NCBI RefSeq assembly: GCF_024323335.1
Contig: NC_066582.1
Location: 181,918,782 to 181,982,781 of the forward strand
From: Lathyrus oleraceus
Taxonomy: Eukaryota; Streptophyta; Magnoliopsida; Fabales; Fabaceae
Length of the DNA: 64,000 nucleotides
Direction of reading: 5' to 3'
Shown here: positions 9,965 to 21,573 of the stretch, piece by piece
Layout: each line of letters starts with the position of its first letter
Position numbering within the stretch: the stretch's first letter is position 1
Translations under genes and position numbers: made by a program
Notes under the pieces: generated by a model
The model's database searches: none
What the model saw: only the letters and a program-made list of their open reading frames with translations
What the model was told of the DNA's origin: nothing

Positions 9965-11421
9965 ATGGAAAGACAAAGAAGGAATACAAAGAAGTACAGT
10001 TTCAGACAACCAGATTTGAAAGAGTTAAGGAATCTGACATCCTATGTATTAGATCCTTTGGGTTTCAAGGCTCGTTTTGGGAAGCTTCTGACTACTCAAG
10101 TGGATGAAGGGTTGATAAGTGTATTGGTATAGTTTTATGATCCTTTGTACCGTTGCTTCACGTTTCCATATTTTCAGCTTTTACCCACGCTTGAGGAGTA
10201 TGCCTACCTTGTGGGTATACCTATTCTAGACCAGTTGCCGTTTAGTGGCTTAGAGAGTATTCCTACTTCTCAAGAGATAGCAGACATGTTGCACATAGAT
10301 GAATCTCTGGTTGGTGCTCATATGACTACCAAAGGTGGAATTTAAGGTCTCCCTTATGAGTTCTTCATTGCTCAAGCTACTGTGTATGGGAAGGCCATGA
10401 GTGAGGATGCCTTTGAGGCCATATTTGTACTTCTCATCTATGGGTTACTGTTGTTCCCCAACATCGACAAGTTTGTGGATGTGAATGCTATTAGGATCTT
10501 CTCTACTCTTAATCTCGTTCCGACTCTGTTGGGTGATACCTATTTCTCTTTGCATATGAGGAATGCAAAGGGTGGTGGTGTCATTATGTGTTGTTTGCCT
10601 CTGTTGTATAAGTGGTTTATTTCTCACTTACCGCAGACGGTCGCCTTCAAGGACAACAAGGGATGTCTACGGTGGTCCACGAGACTTATGTCTCTCACTA
10701 ATGACGATATCTCTTGGTACAACCGTGTGTATGATGGTGTGCAGATTATTGACTCTTGTGGTGAATTCTCCAATTACCTCTTCTTGGTACATGTGGTGGG
10801 ATAAACTACAACCCTGTTTTAGCACGTCGTCAGCTTGGGTTCCCCCTAAAGGATAAACCCAATAACATTTTGTTAGAGGGTGTGTTCTTTCAGGAGGGTA
10901 AAGATCCCCAAGGCTTGAAGGGCGGAATGGTCCGCGCTTGGCGCAAGATTCATAGGAAAGGAAGGAAGGAGTTGGGTCCTAAGAATTGTGTTGCTATGGA
11001 ACCGTACACTGCTTGGGTTAGGAAGAGAGTGTCCGAGTATCTCATGCCTTATGAGTATCCAAGACCTACACCTTTGGTTATGGCTGGGCCTTCAACCCTC
11101 CCTGACCAAGGAGTAGAGGAGTTAAGAGACGAAGACCGATCGCGTGCTTGGATCCGTGAAAAAGAGGAGTTGCTTCAGCAGATCAAGGAGAAGGACGCTT
11201 TGATAGAGTTCCTCGAACATCAGGTTATTGATGATCCTGATGATGCATGGACTTCTCTACTTCCTCAGTCTTCCAAGTTTTGGAAAAGGAAGTACGATCG
11301 ACTCGCCAAGGAGAAGGCGGATATGGAGGCAGTCTATGAGAGGGAGGTGAAGAGACTTCGTGCATCCTATCTTCCTGTGTCCAGAGCTTTAGATGATTGT
11401 TTCTATGGATCCATAGGATGA
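9965..11421 (+). pseudogene. Ogre A ORF1 (protein of unknown function), broken
   Basis: Ogre elements carry an extra ORF between the 5' LTR and gag; this is that ORF. The likely start is the ATG at 9965 (MERQRRNTKKYSF). The N-terminal two thirds are a globular region (YVLDPLGFKARFGKLL, LPTLEEYAYLVGIP, an IYGLLLFPNIDKFVD stretch). The C-terminal third is charged and probably coiled-coil (REKEELLQQIKEKDALIEFLE and onward). I recall this type as a plant domain of unknown function related to the plant mobile domain, but no reaction is established. It is broken by TAG at 10130-10132, TAA at 10343-10345 and a frameshift between about 10770 and 10801, after which the reading frame (from INYNPVL) runs to 11421. 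Confidence 0.8.
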
Positions 11422-11577
11422 TTATTTTCCTTCTCTCTTGTATTATGTTTGGTACCAATGTTGTACTTCTTTGGTGTAAAATATTTCCCAGATATTATGT
11501 TTCCATATAAAAAAGTTTAATATTTCCAAAAATTTGCAAATAGAACCCTAAAGTTCCTTTGAAATAAAAAATAAATC

Positions 11578-13500
11578 ATGTGCACAAACATTGCATGGAT
11601 CATGTGCATAAGCAGGCTTTGTTCCCGGTTTCTTGTCCTGTGGTCTAACTCTGTGTTCTTCATGCATTTCAAAGACAAGCTGACTCACCGGTACTACAGC
11701 AGAGCCAACATTTCAAGACTGATGGATCATCTAGAACAAGAGAACCGCGAGCTGAAAGAGGAAGTGGCCAGATTAAGTGCCTTGATGGAATCATTCTTGG
11801 CCGCCCAAAGCCAGTCTTCTCCGACACCTTCAACTCCTCCCCAGAGGACAGTCATCTCTGAGATTGTCTCCTCGACCGTGCCTGGAGCCAGTGCACACTT
11901 TGCTCCAGCATCCATGCCAGTCGGATTCCCGTGGGGGATGCCTCCCAATTTCATGCCAGAGGGTCCTGCTCATACCTTTGCTTCTATGCCAACATCTAGC
12001 CCGGTCCTAGATGTTCCTCCTCCTGTCGTGCATACTATGCCCAGGGTAGACGACACCATCTATCACTCTGAGTCGTCTGAAGGCCCAGATGTCTATCAGA
12101 AGATGGACGCTATGAACGATCAATTTCTTGAGCTCCGCAAGGAATTGAAAACTCTCAGAGGAAAGGATCTTTTCAGCAAGTCTGCTGCCGAACTCTGCTT
12201 GGTTCCTAATGTGAAGATCCTTGTGAAATTTAAGGTCCCTGACTTTGAAAAATACAAGGGAAATACTTGTCCTCTCAGCCACCTGGTCATGTATGCTAGG
12301 AAGATGTCGACTTAGACCGACAACGACCAATTGCTCATCCACTACTTTCAGAACAGTCTGTCTGGTGCCGCTCTGCGTTGGTACATGGGTTTAGACAGTG
12401 CGAACATCCGATCCTTCAAAGATCTTGGCGAGGCCTTCGTCAAGCAATACAAGTACAATGTGGATATGGCTCCCAATAGGGATCAATTGAGAGCCATGTC
12501 CCAGAAGGACATGGAAACATTTAAAGAGTACACCCAGAGGTGGCGAGAGGTAGCAGCACAGATTATGCCCCCGCTGGAGGAGAAAGAGATGACCAAGATC
12601 TTTTTGAAGACCTTGAGTTCTTTTTATTATGAGCGGATGATTGCTAGCGCTCCTTCTGACTTCACCGAAATGGTGAATATGGGGATGCGTTTAGAAGAAG
12701 GGGTTAGAGAGGGACGTCTGACCAGAGAAGAAGGCTCTTCTGCCAAACGTTATGGGGCGTTTGCGAAGAAGACAGATGGAGAGGCACATGTTGTGACCTC
12801 CCATATGAAACCAAGAAGACCCTCTATGAGGAGGAAGACTGTGCGTCCCGCCGGTAACCAGCACCAGGTGGCTCACATAGCACCTGTCTTCAAAGATAAT
12901 CAACAGTATCAGTAACATAACAACAATCAGCAACCACGTCCGCAATATCAACATCAACAGCACCGTCCGCAATAGCAGGCCTACCAGCCTCAAAACAGTA
13001 ATCAAACCAGCACAAGTTACGAGAGGAAAAGGGTCACCTTCAATCCTATTCTGATGATGTATGCAGAGTTATATCCCTCTTTGATAGAGAGGAAGTTGAT
13101 TACTCCACGAGACCCACCGGCTATACCTGCTAACCCCCAGTGGTGGTATAAGCCTGAATTACACTGTGTTTATCATTTCGGTGCTCCCGACCACGACGTG
13201 GAGAATTGTTACCCTTTGAAGACCAAGGTTCAAGACCTTCTGAGGTGTGGCATTCTGTGTTTCGAGGACGTAGGTCCTAATGTGAAGAAGAACCCATTGC
13301 CCGAGCATGGGAAATCTGTCAACATGGTCCAGGGCTGCCCTGGCAAGTACAAAGTCAAATATGTCAGTCATATTCGACAATCTCTGGTCGAGATGCATCG
13401 TTTGCTATGCGAGTATAGTCATTATGAGCATGACCATGATAGATGCCGAGTTTGTTCTGTCAATCAAATAGGTTGTCGCCAAGTGCGCAAAGATGTTTAG
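11578..13500 (+). pseudogene. Ogre A gag, with four in-frame stops
   Basis: Gag forms the retrotransposon particle. The frame opens at 11578; an internal ATG at 11722 (MDHLEQENRELKEEV, start of a coiled coil) is an alternative start. A Pro-rich linker follows. The capsid-like gag domain is at about 12230-12720 (ending ALRWYMGLDSANIRSFKDL, then DMETFKEYTQRWREVAAQI). Next come a Gln-rich stretch and a zinc-knuckle-like C-x2-H-x6-H-x4-C near 13165-13212. Stops lie at 12313 (TAG), 12913 (TAA), 12973 (TAG) and 13498 (TAG). The surrounding context suggests Gln codons changed by C to T. There is no frameshift, and the frame continues directly into protease. Confidence 0.88.
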
Positions 13501-15017
13501 GAAATGCTGGATGAAGGAGTTATTGAGATCCTTCAAAACAGAAATGTTGACGAAGATGCTGACGAGGTCAACGTAATTTCTCCAGTGTTTCGGATCCCCG
13601 AGCCTGTTATCATCAAGTATGATGGTAGCAAGCAGAAGGCCTCTCCAGCTCTGATTATTAAGCCAGCCGGACCAGTGTCGTACTCTTCCAAAAAAGCAAT
13701 TCCCTATCGCTACAATGTTGTTGCGGTAGAAAATGGGAAAGAGGTGTCCTTGCCATCTTCCTCTGTTGTTAACATTGCGGATGTTAGTGGTTTGACCCGC
13801 AGCGGTCGTGTGTTTTCAGCACCTCCCAAGCCCCAGGCTAATGCTGATTCTGTTGAACATCCGATTGGGAATGCTGTGGGCACTCCGAATCCGGCACCTG
13901 TTGTTAAGTCCTCCTCTACATTGATAACTCCTAATTCTGTTGGCCCTAGGGGTAATATGAAAGAAGATTGCGATGAGATACTGAAGCTCATCAAGAGGAG
14001 CGAGTACAATGTTGTAGACCAGCTTCTACAAACGCCATCCAAGATATCGGTGTTATCATTGCTTCTAAATTCAGAACCACATCGAGAGGCTCTGCAGAAG
14101 GTTTTGGATGTGGCATATGTAGATCATGATGTCACGATAGAACAATTCGATAGCATTGTTGCAAACATTACCGCTTGTAACAACCTGAGTTTCTGTGACT
14201 CTGATCTCCCCGAGGAGGGAAGAGACCATAACTTGGCATTGCATATATCTATGAACTGCAAAGACGACGCCATGTCCAATGTGCTGGTGGACACTGGGTC
14301 ATCACTAAACGTATTGCCAAAATTCACTCTCTCAAAACTGTCATATCAAGGGCCTCCCATGAGGCAGAGTGGAGTAGTTGTGAAGGCTTTCGATGGGTCT
14401 CACAAAACTGTGATTGGGGAAGTGGATCTCCTAGTCAAGATCGGACCGAGTGATTTCCAGATTACCTTCCAGGTTATGGACATCCACCCATCGTATAGTT
14501 GTCTCTTAGGTAGACCATGGATTCACGAGGCAGGCGCCGTGACATCCACCCTACACCAGAAACTGAAATTTGTGAAGAATAAGAAACTGGTGGTGGTAGG
14601 GGGAGAAAGGGCTCTCCTGGTTAGCCACTTGTCTTCCTTCTCATACATAGATGCTAAGGATGAAGTTGGAACCCCTTTCCAAGGTTTATCTATTGCTGAA
14701 CCTATTGAGAAGAGAACTCCTTCATTTGCTTCCTGCAAAGATGCAAAGTTGGCCATTGAGCATGGCGCAACCGCTGGTTTAGGGAAGATGATTGAGCTAG
14801 AAGACAACAGATCCCGGGCTGGCATAGGTTACTCATCTGGGGTTTTCAACACGCAGGGGCTGTTCAAGAGTGGAGGATTCATCCACACTGGTCAAGACAA
14901 AGAGGCTACTGCCGTTTTGGAAGAGGATGCAGAGGATTCTGGCAACTTCGTCATCCCTGGCGGAATCTGCAATAATTGGGTCGTTGTGGATATTCCAACA
15001 GTTATCCATAAGTCGAA
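13501..15017 (+). CDS. Ogre A protease region (aspartic protease), in frame with gag
   Basis: This continues the gag frame after the 13498 stop. A variable spacer precedes the retropepsin-like domain, whose catalytic motif VDTGSS lies at 14287-14304 (Asp at about residue 263 of the segment). The flap and core follow (VVKAFDGSHKTVIGEVDLLV, then SCLLGRPWIHEAG), which fits the family. The protease would cut the Gag-Pol polyprotein inside the particle. The segment has no internal stop and ends at the proposed splice donor; unspliced, a TAA at 15019-15021 stops translation. It belongs to a dead element, so it is not expected to be expressed as a functional product. Confidence 0.85.
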
Positions 15018-15281
15018 GTAATGTTCACCGTGTTTAAAAACCCTCCTCCCATGCCAAAAGGAGGAGTGATGACATTGTTGGCACATAAATACAATGATAT
15101 TTTCATTCAATAAATTCATGTTAAATGTTTGTTTTTCCAATTATTTTCCCTTTTTGCTTTTTGCATGAAATTGGTGATCACATAAAACCCTAAAAAATAG
15201 AATAAAATCAATCTTTTCATCTGCATAATTATTTGCCTTGTTTAAATTCTAAAGCTTTTCATATCCAAAATCATTATGCAG
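15018..15281 (+). other. Ogre intron between protease and reverse transcriptase
   Basis: A 264-nt AT-rich interval separates protease from RT. The donor is CGAA|GTAATG at 15018 and the acceptor TTATGCAG| at 15281. Removing it joins AA+G into one Lys codon, keeps the reading frame and deletes the TAA stop. Element Y has the matching donor and acceptor 258 nt apart (62491 to 62234). A spliced intron at this point is an established Ogre feature, thought to set the ratio of Gag-Pro to Pol. Confidence 0.8.
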
Positions 15282-16677
15282 GTTGATCAAACCCATTGAA
15301 CATAATGACCCAACACCATCTCCCAACTTTGAATTCCCTGTATTTGAGGCGGAAGAAGATGATGTTGAAGAGATTCCTGACGAGATTACCCGTCTACTTG
15401 AGCATGAAGAGAAGATCATTCAGCCGCATCTCGAGAATCTGGAAACAGTCAACTTGGGGTCTAAGGATTGTGTGCGAGAAGTGAAGATTGGGGCCCTCCT
15501 AGAAGAATCTGTTAAGAAGGGGTTGATTGATTTGCTACGAGAATATGTCGACGTCTTCGCATGGTCATATGAAGACATGCCAGGTCTAGATACTGATATT
15601 GTGCAACATTTCTTACCCTTGAAACCTGAGTGCGTGCCCGTGAAGCAGAAGCTCAGAAGAACTCATCCCGATATGGCAGTGAAGATCAAAGAGGAGGTTC
15701 AGAAGCAAATTGATGTAGGGTTTCTGGTGACTTCCACATGTCCTCAATGGGTGGCCAATATTATGCTCGTGCCTAAGAAAGACGGAAAAGTCCGGATGTG
15801 TGTGGACTATAGAGACTTGAATAAAGCTAGTCCTAAAGATGATTTCCCACTACCACATATTGATATATTGGTAGATAATACAGCTAAATTCAATGTCTTC
15901 TCATTTATGGACGGATTTTCCGGATATAATCAGATCAAGATGGCACCCGAGGATATGGAGAAGACAATATTCATCACACCTTGGGGAACATTCTGTTATC
16001 GAGTGATGCCCTTCGGTCTGAAGAACGCCGGAGCCACGTATCAAAGAGCTATGACCACCTTGTTTCATGATATGATGCACAAGGAGATCGAGGTATATGT
16101 TGATGATATGATCGCTAAGTCAAGAGCGGAAGTTGAACATGTAGAGCACTTGTTGAAGCTTTTTCAGCGTTTGAGGAAGTATAAGCTCCGTCTGAATCCC
16201 AACAAGTGTACATTTGGAGTCCGTTCTGGCAAGTTATTGGGCTTTATTGTTAGTGAAAGAGGTATTGAGATTGATCCTGCCAAGGTCAAAGCAATACAAG
16301 AGATGCCTGCGCCCAAAACTGAGAAGCAAGTCCGAGGTTTTCTTGGTCGCTTGAATTACATTTCTAGATTCATATCCCATATGACTGCCACATGTGCGCC
16401 GATATTCAAGCTCCTCCGGAAAGATCAGTCCCATGATTGGACCGAGGATTGCCATAAATCCTTCGACAGTATTAAAGGATATCTATCTAAACCTCCAATC
16501 TTGTCTCCGCCCGTGGAAGGAAGACCCTTGATTATGTATCTGACTGTTCTGGAAGACTCAATGGGTTGTGTCCTGGGTCAGCAAGACGAATCAGGAAAGA
16601 AAGAATATGCTATCTACTACTTAAGCAAGAAGTTCACTGATTGTGAGTCTCGATACTCAATGCTTGAGAAGACATGA
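15282..16677 (+). pseudogene. Ogre A reverse transcriptase and gypsy-type RNase H
   Basis: This segment copies RNA into DNA. It begins at the splice acceptor; no ATG is needed because it is joined to protease by splicing. RT motifs in order are KVRMCVDYRDLNKAS, FSFMDGFSGYNQIKMAPED, VMPFGLKNAGATYQRAM and the catalytic YVDD (residues 272-275, at 16096-16107). The thumb (LGFIVSERGIEIDPAKV) and the native RNase H follow. In that RNase H the usual TDAS active-site Asp is replaced in the LTVLEDSMGCVLGQ stretch, a known degeneration in elements with a second RNase H. A TGA at 16675-16677 replaces a Cys codon that Y keeps (MLEKTCCALA). Confidence 0.92.
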
Positions 16678-18741
16678 TGTGCTTTGGCTTGGGCTGCTAA
16701 GCGCTTACGCCAGTATATGGTAAATCATACGACTTGGTTGATATCCAAAATGGATCCAATCAAGTACATCTTCGAGAAGCCCGCTTTAACAGGGAGAATT
16801 GCCCGTTGGCAAATGTTGTTATCTGAGTATGATATTGAGTATCGAGCTCAGAAGGCTATTAAAGGTAGTATCTTGGTTGACCACTTGGCACATCAGCCGA
16901 TCGAGGATTATCAGTCAGTTCAGTATGATTTTCCGGATGAGGAGATTCTATATTTAAAAATGAAGGATTGTGATGAGCCTACACTCGATGAAAGGCCAGA
17001 GCCTGGTTCCAGATGGAGTATGGTGTTTGATGGCGCTGTAAATCAATATGGAAATGGTATTGGGGCAGTGATTATTACCCCTCAGGGCACACATATCCCT
17101 TTTAAAGCAAGGCTAACTTTCAAATGCACGAATAATATGGTTGAGTATGAGGCATGTATTATGGGTTTAGAGGAATGCATTGATCTAAGGATCAAGCATC
17201 TTAATGTTTATGGTGATTCGGCCCTCGTTGTTAATCAGATTAAGGGTGAATGGGAAACGAATCAGCCTGGTCTCATTCCATATAGGGATTATGCGAGGAG
17301 GATTTCAACATTTTTTACTAAGGTTGACTTCCATCATATTCCTCGAGATGAGAATCGAATGGCAGACGCTCTTGCTACACTTGCTTCAATGATGGTGGTA
17401 AGACTTTGGAATGAAGTTCTCAATATCACCATGATGCGCTTGGACAGACCAGCTCATGTATTTGCAGTAGAAAATGTGAAAGATGATAAGCCCTGGTATT
17501 ACGATATCAAGTGTTTCCTTCAGAACCAGGTTTACCCGTCTGGAGCATCGATGAAAGATAGAAAGACTCTGAGGAGATTATCGGGAAGTTTCTACCTCAA
17601 TGGTGATGTGCTTTATAAGAGAAATTTTGACATGGTGCTGCTCAGATGCGTGGATAGACACGAAGCAGACCTGTTGATGACTGAGGTCCACGAGGGTTCA
17701 TTTGGTACTCATTCCAATAGACATGCCATGGCTAGAAAGATGTTGAGAGCAGGCTACTATTGGCTGACAATGGAGTTTGACTGCTGCAAATATGTGAAGA
17801 AATGCCACAAGTGTCAAATTTATGCGGATAAGATCCATATTCCCCCTACACTTTTGAATGTGGTCTCATCACCTTGGCCTTTCTCCATGTGGGGAATTGA
17901 CATGATTGGCATGATAGAACCGAAAGCGTCCAACGGACACAGATTTATTCTCGTAGCAATTGATTACTTTACCAAGTGGGTTGAAGCGGCATCATACGCA
18001 AATGTGACCAGGCAGGTGGTCGTGAAGTTTATCAAGAATCAACTCATATGCCGTTATGGTGTGCCAGATAAGATCATTACTGACAATGGATCTAACTTGA
18101 ACAACAAAATGATGAAAGAGCTGTGTTGTGAGTTCAAGATTGCGCATCACAACTCTTCTCCTTATAGACCCAAGATGAATGGGGTTGTTGAAGCTGCTAA
18201 TAAGAATATCAAGAAGATTATCCAAAAGATGGTTGTCACGTACAAAGATTGACATGAGATGTTGCCATTTGCTTTATATGGACATCGCACATCTGTCCAC
18301 ACTTCAACAGGGGCAACCCCTTTCTCGCTTGTTTATGGCATGGAGGAGGTACTCCCAGTAGAGGTGGAGATCCCATCAATGAGAGTCTTGATGGAAGCCA
18401 GGTTGACTGATGTTGAATGGGTTCAAAGTCGTTATGACCAACTGAACTTGATAGAAGAGAAGAGATTGACTGCCATGTGCCACGGTCAGTTATATCAGCA
18501 GAGAATGAAGAAAGCTTTTGATAAGAAGGTCAAGCCTCGTGTGTTCCGAGAAGGTGACCTTGTGCTCAAGAAAGTATTGTCTTTCGCGCCCGATTCCAGG
18601 GGCAAGTGGACTCCAAACTATGAAGGTCCATATGTTGTTAAGAGAGCCTTTTCAGGCGGTGCTTTGATACTTACAACTATGGATTGGGAGGATTTCACTC
18701 GTCCTGTGAATTCAGATGCAGTCAAGAAATACTTCGCCTAA
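16678..18741 (+). pseudogene. Ogre A archaeal-type RNase H and integrase
   Basis: The frame continues after the 16675 stop. Counting from 16684, the second RNase H keeps its acidic set D116 (VFDGA), E154, D178 (YGDSA) and D228 (RMADAL). Integrase follows, with zinc-binding H336/H343 and C374/C377 and the DDE core D406, D467, E503 (D-x60-D-x35-E, the canonical spacing). A TGA at 18250-18252 replaces a Trp that Y keeps. The last 160 residues (TGATPFSLVYGMEEVLPVEV to KKYFA) complete the C-terminal domain. All catalytic residues are present, so only stops inactivate it. Confidence 0.92.
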
Positions 18742-18760
18742 AAAAAACAGAATAGCTCGC

Positions 18761-18836
18761 TAAGTTGAAAACCCGAAAGGGCGGCTTAAGCAAAAATGAG
18801 CGTCTTGGTGGATTGAAAACCCGAAAGGGCAATCCA
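18761..18836 (+). other. Hairpin cassette after the A pol stop codon (two stem-loops)
   Basis: The two stem-loops are 18761-18788 (TAAGTTG/CGGCTTA, with two G-U pairs) and 18809-18836 (TGGATTG/CAATCCA, 7 bp perfect). Both enclose AAAACCCGAAAGGG, whose CCC-GAAA-GGG forms a GNRA-type tetraloop hairpin. They start 20 nt after the stop codon. A possible degenerate third unit lies near 18876-18902. The function is unknown. Confidence 0.75.
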
Positions 18837-21560
18837 GGCAAAAGTTAGAGACATGAAAAAATGAATATATGTATCCCGCTAGTACCTCGTCCTGGGGCAA
18901 TCTAGGCAAAAAAAATAGGGATTTGACAAGTAACTGCATCCTGACAAGACTTTGTTCTACAACTGTCATCCATCGGAAATTCTTGCTCATTCGTCATCAA
19001 CCGAAGCTTCGAATACATCGAATTCAGAATTGGTGGAGAAATGGTCATTATGTTCAATGTAGCCCTTTTCCAATATATATCACCAATTTCAAATTTGTAA
19101 AGATCTATGGAGTCTTGCCATTTGCAGACTACCATTCCATCAAATAAATTTGAGCCTTTTATCCAATTATTTGCACTCTTATTTGTTTCTATTCGACAAA
19201 TGTTTTGCATGTTTTAATTGAGAAAATATCATTGTTTTGAAGAAACGAATTTTTCATAACTTGTTTTTAAACAAAGTGAACATTCACAATGACGAAAAGA
19301 TACTTAGGAGATCCTCAGTGCTCTCCCAAGGATGGTATGATCTCCAACAGGGTAAGACATTTGTTCATATTCCTGGCATGACTGTATCTTCTTCCTCCGG
19401 AACCTTTTGTGGTTTATCCTACTGAGCAGAGTGTTTGGTAAGATATTCACCACTCTTTTCCCTTCAGCGGAGTAGCAACCTTTCCTCATCAGCAGATGTG
19501 ATCTCCTTGGTAGATACGGTACTTGGTGTTTGATCCCCAGAATCCCTTTACCTCCTCGGATGGATTCCCCAGTAGAGTTGCTTATGCAACAGATTTTATC
19601 TGTGCAATGAACTCTTGTCCCCAGCTGGAAGGACTAATGATTCATCCCCTGCAGAGGTCTTTGTTTCCTGGTATCTCTGATCCCCGGCAAATTGGATACT
19701 CCCCGTGGAATCTGGCTTTCTCTCTTGAGATGTAGTACCGGATGTTCGTGTGCTTATTTCTTTGAAGTTGTTTGTGTTAGAAATGTCTGTTTGTCAGCAT
19801 TCATCATACATAAACCATGAATGTGTGCATATAATTTTCAAACATTCGGATATTCATATTGCATTCTCTGCCATATATCTTTGTTTGTTATTCTCTGCTA
19901 AGTTGGTAGTACATTCCCCAAGCAGATGTCGGCGTCTGATCCCTCAATATAGAGTCAGCCCATTAAGCAGAAAGTGTTTATCTTTCCTTCCGCATTCCCC
20001 ACTGAGTTATATCCTCGTGGAAGACGGTTGTTTTTTTTTGCGTCCTCCCAACACATATATTGGGATAGGTTTCCCTATTGAGTTATATCCTCACTAGGAC
20101 GAGTCTTAATTCAGTTTGCCTCTTTGGTTTGATCCTAAATTGGCCCTCTTGAGACTGTTTCCTGTGTTTCCCCGTAGTATAAATGAATAATTGCTCAGTA
20201 ATCGGTAATCATTCATCTTATCCTCGGCGGAGTCTGTGGTTTTCTACCCTTATACCGGTAGTTGTAAACCATATTTTCTCCCCTTTGCAGAGTTAACCTT
20301 CTGTTCATCCTAATTGACAATGGTTACTCTTCTGTGGTCTTCTATCCGGTATCCGGTAGATGTAATTCCCTCCTTGACGGTTATCATTATCCAATATTCG
20401 GTATTGATATTCCCTCATCCTCTTGGATAATTGCTCTGATTAGGCAGTTTATCCCCAACAAGTCATCTTTCATGTACCGGTTGACGGTAATGTTGGTTGC
20501 TCCTCTTGATTGGTCATCATTATATACCTAGTTTCGGTATCCCGATGCCCTTCTTTCTCGGTCGATCTATCCTTTATTTCGGTTATGGATAGTCTTCCAT
20601 GCGAGTATATTATCTACGTTCTGACGGTAATAGATAATATATCTCATGCACTCTTTGGTCGAAGCCTTTTGTTCTTCCCCAGTTGAATAAGGTTTGTATC
20701 CCTTTGGGGAATCGAATGTCCATCCCATAATCGAGTTTGCTTTTGGCCCTCTTTTTTTTTGATGATGAGTGTTTTGGGAATATTCCCCAATTCACGCTTT
20801 GGTTGGTCACCTATTATATGCCCAGTAACCGGCATCCCTGGTGTTCCTTCCTTCTGCTCCCTATTATGACTTTTTGTCCCCTATGGAGTCAGATTTTCCT
20901 GAGTTGAAATATACCTTTCTAGGTCTTCCTCAGATGGTTTGGTTGATTGATATCTCTCACCCTCATACCGGTCTTAGATACGCATTCTTCCTGAGCATGC
21001 TGTTCTCTCACCCTTATACCGGTGTTTAGATCACACGTCTCCTTGAGCTTATTACCCAGTAACCGGTAATACCTCATCCTGTTGTTTCCCTAGGAGATTT
21101 TCTGTTGGGATCTCCCTCAGTTGAGTCCTTAGTGGACATCCCAACCTGAGTCCGGATTTTTTTCATCCGAAGTATCCGTTGCGGATAAGCTTTTGGTTGT
21201 ATTGGCATATTCCCCAATACATGCATCTTCGAGTCAGCTCGAGTCCTTCCATTGATTCATTTCATGGATACTCTCCGTGTCTCTCAGCAAGTCTCAAGTC
21301 GTGACCTGCTCACCCATTTTTACCCTTTACTCCCCCAGAGTCCCTGTCTCCCTAGTGAGTGTATTACTCCTTTGGATTTTTAGTTTCTCCGGATTTCTGT
21401 TGTGGACGCCTATCCTCACAGAGTTTTACCATTTGCATGCATACATCTGCATCATGAGGTCTCTTAGTGACCAAAATTCGTCTCTTTGTTATTATTTAAG
21501 CCCATTCTACCCCGTCGAGACGAAGATTTTAACCTTCACTTCTCCGGCTAGAATGACCTT
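18837..21560 (+). other. 3' untranslated region of element A
   Basis: This 2.7-kb non-coding interval contains scattered degenerate words such as TTCCCCAGCAGA, ACCCAGTAACCGGTAAT and TTGATATT/GTTCATCC-like blocks, which appear inverted in Y (54763-57362). It is the hypervariable 3' UTR typical of Ogre. Its last 30 bases before the polypurine tract match those of Y, so A and Y are the same family. No gene is seen. Confidence 0.75.
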
Positions 21561-21573
21561 AAATAGGGGCATC
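21561..21573 (+). other. Polypurine tract of element A
   Basis: AAATAGGGGCATC lies immediately before the LTR start TGTAAGACCC and is almost the same as in Y and X. Confidence 0.8.
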
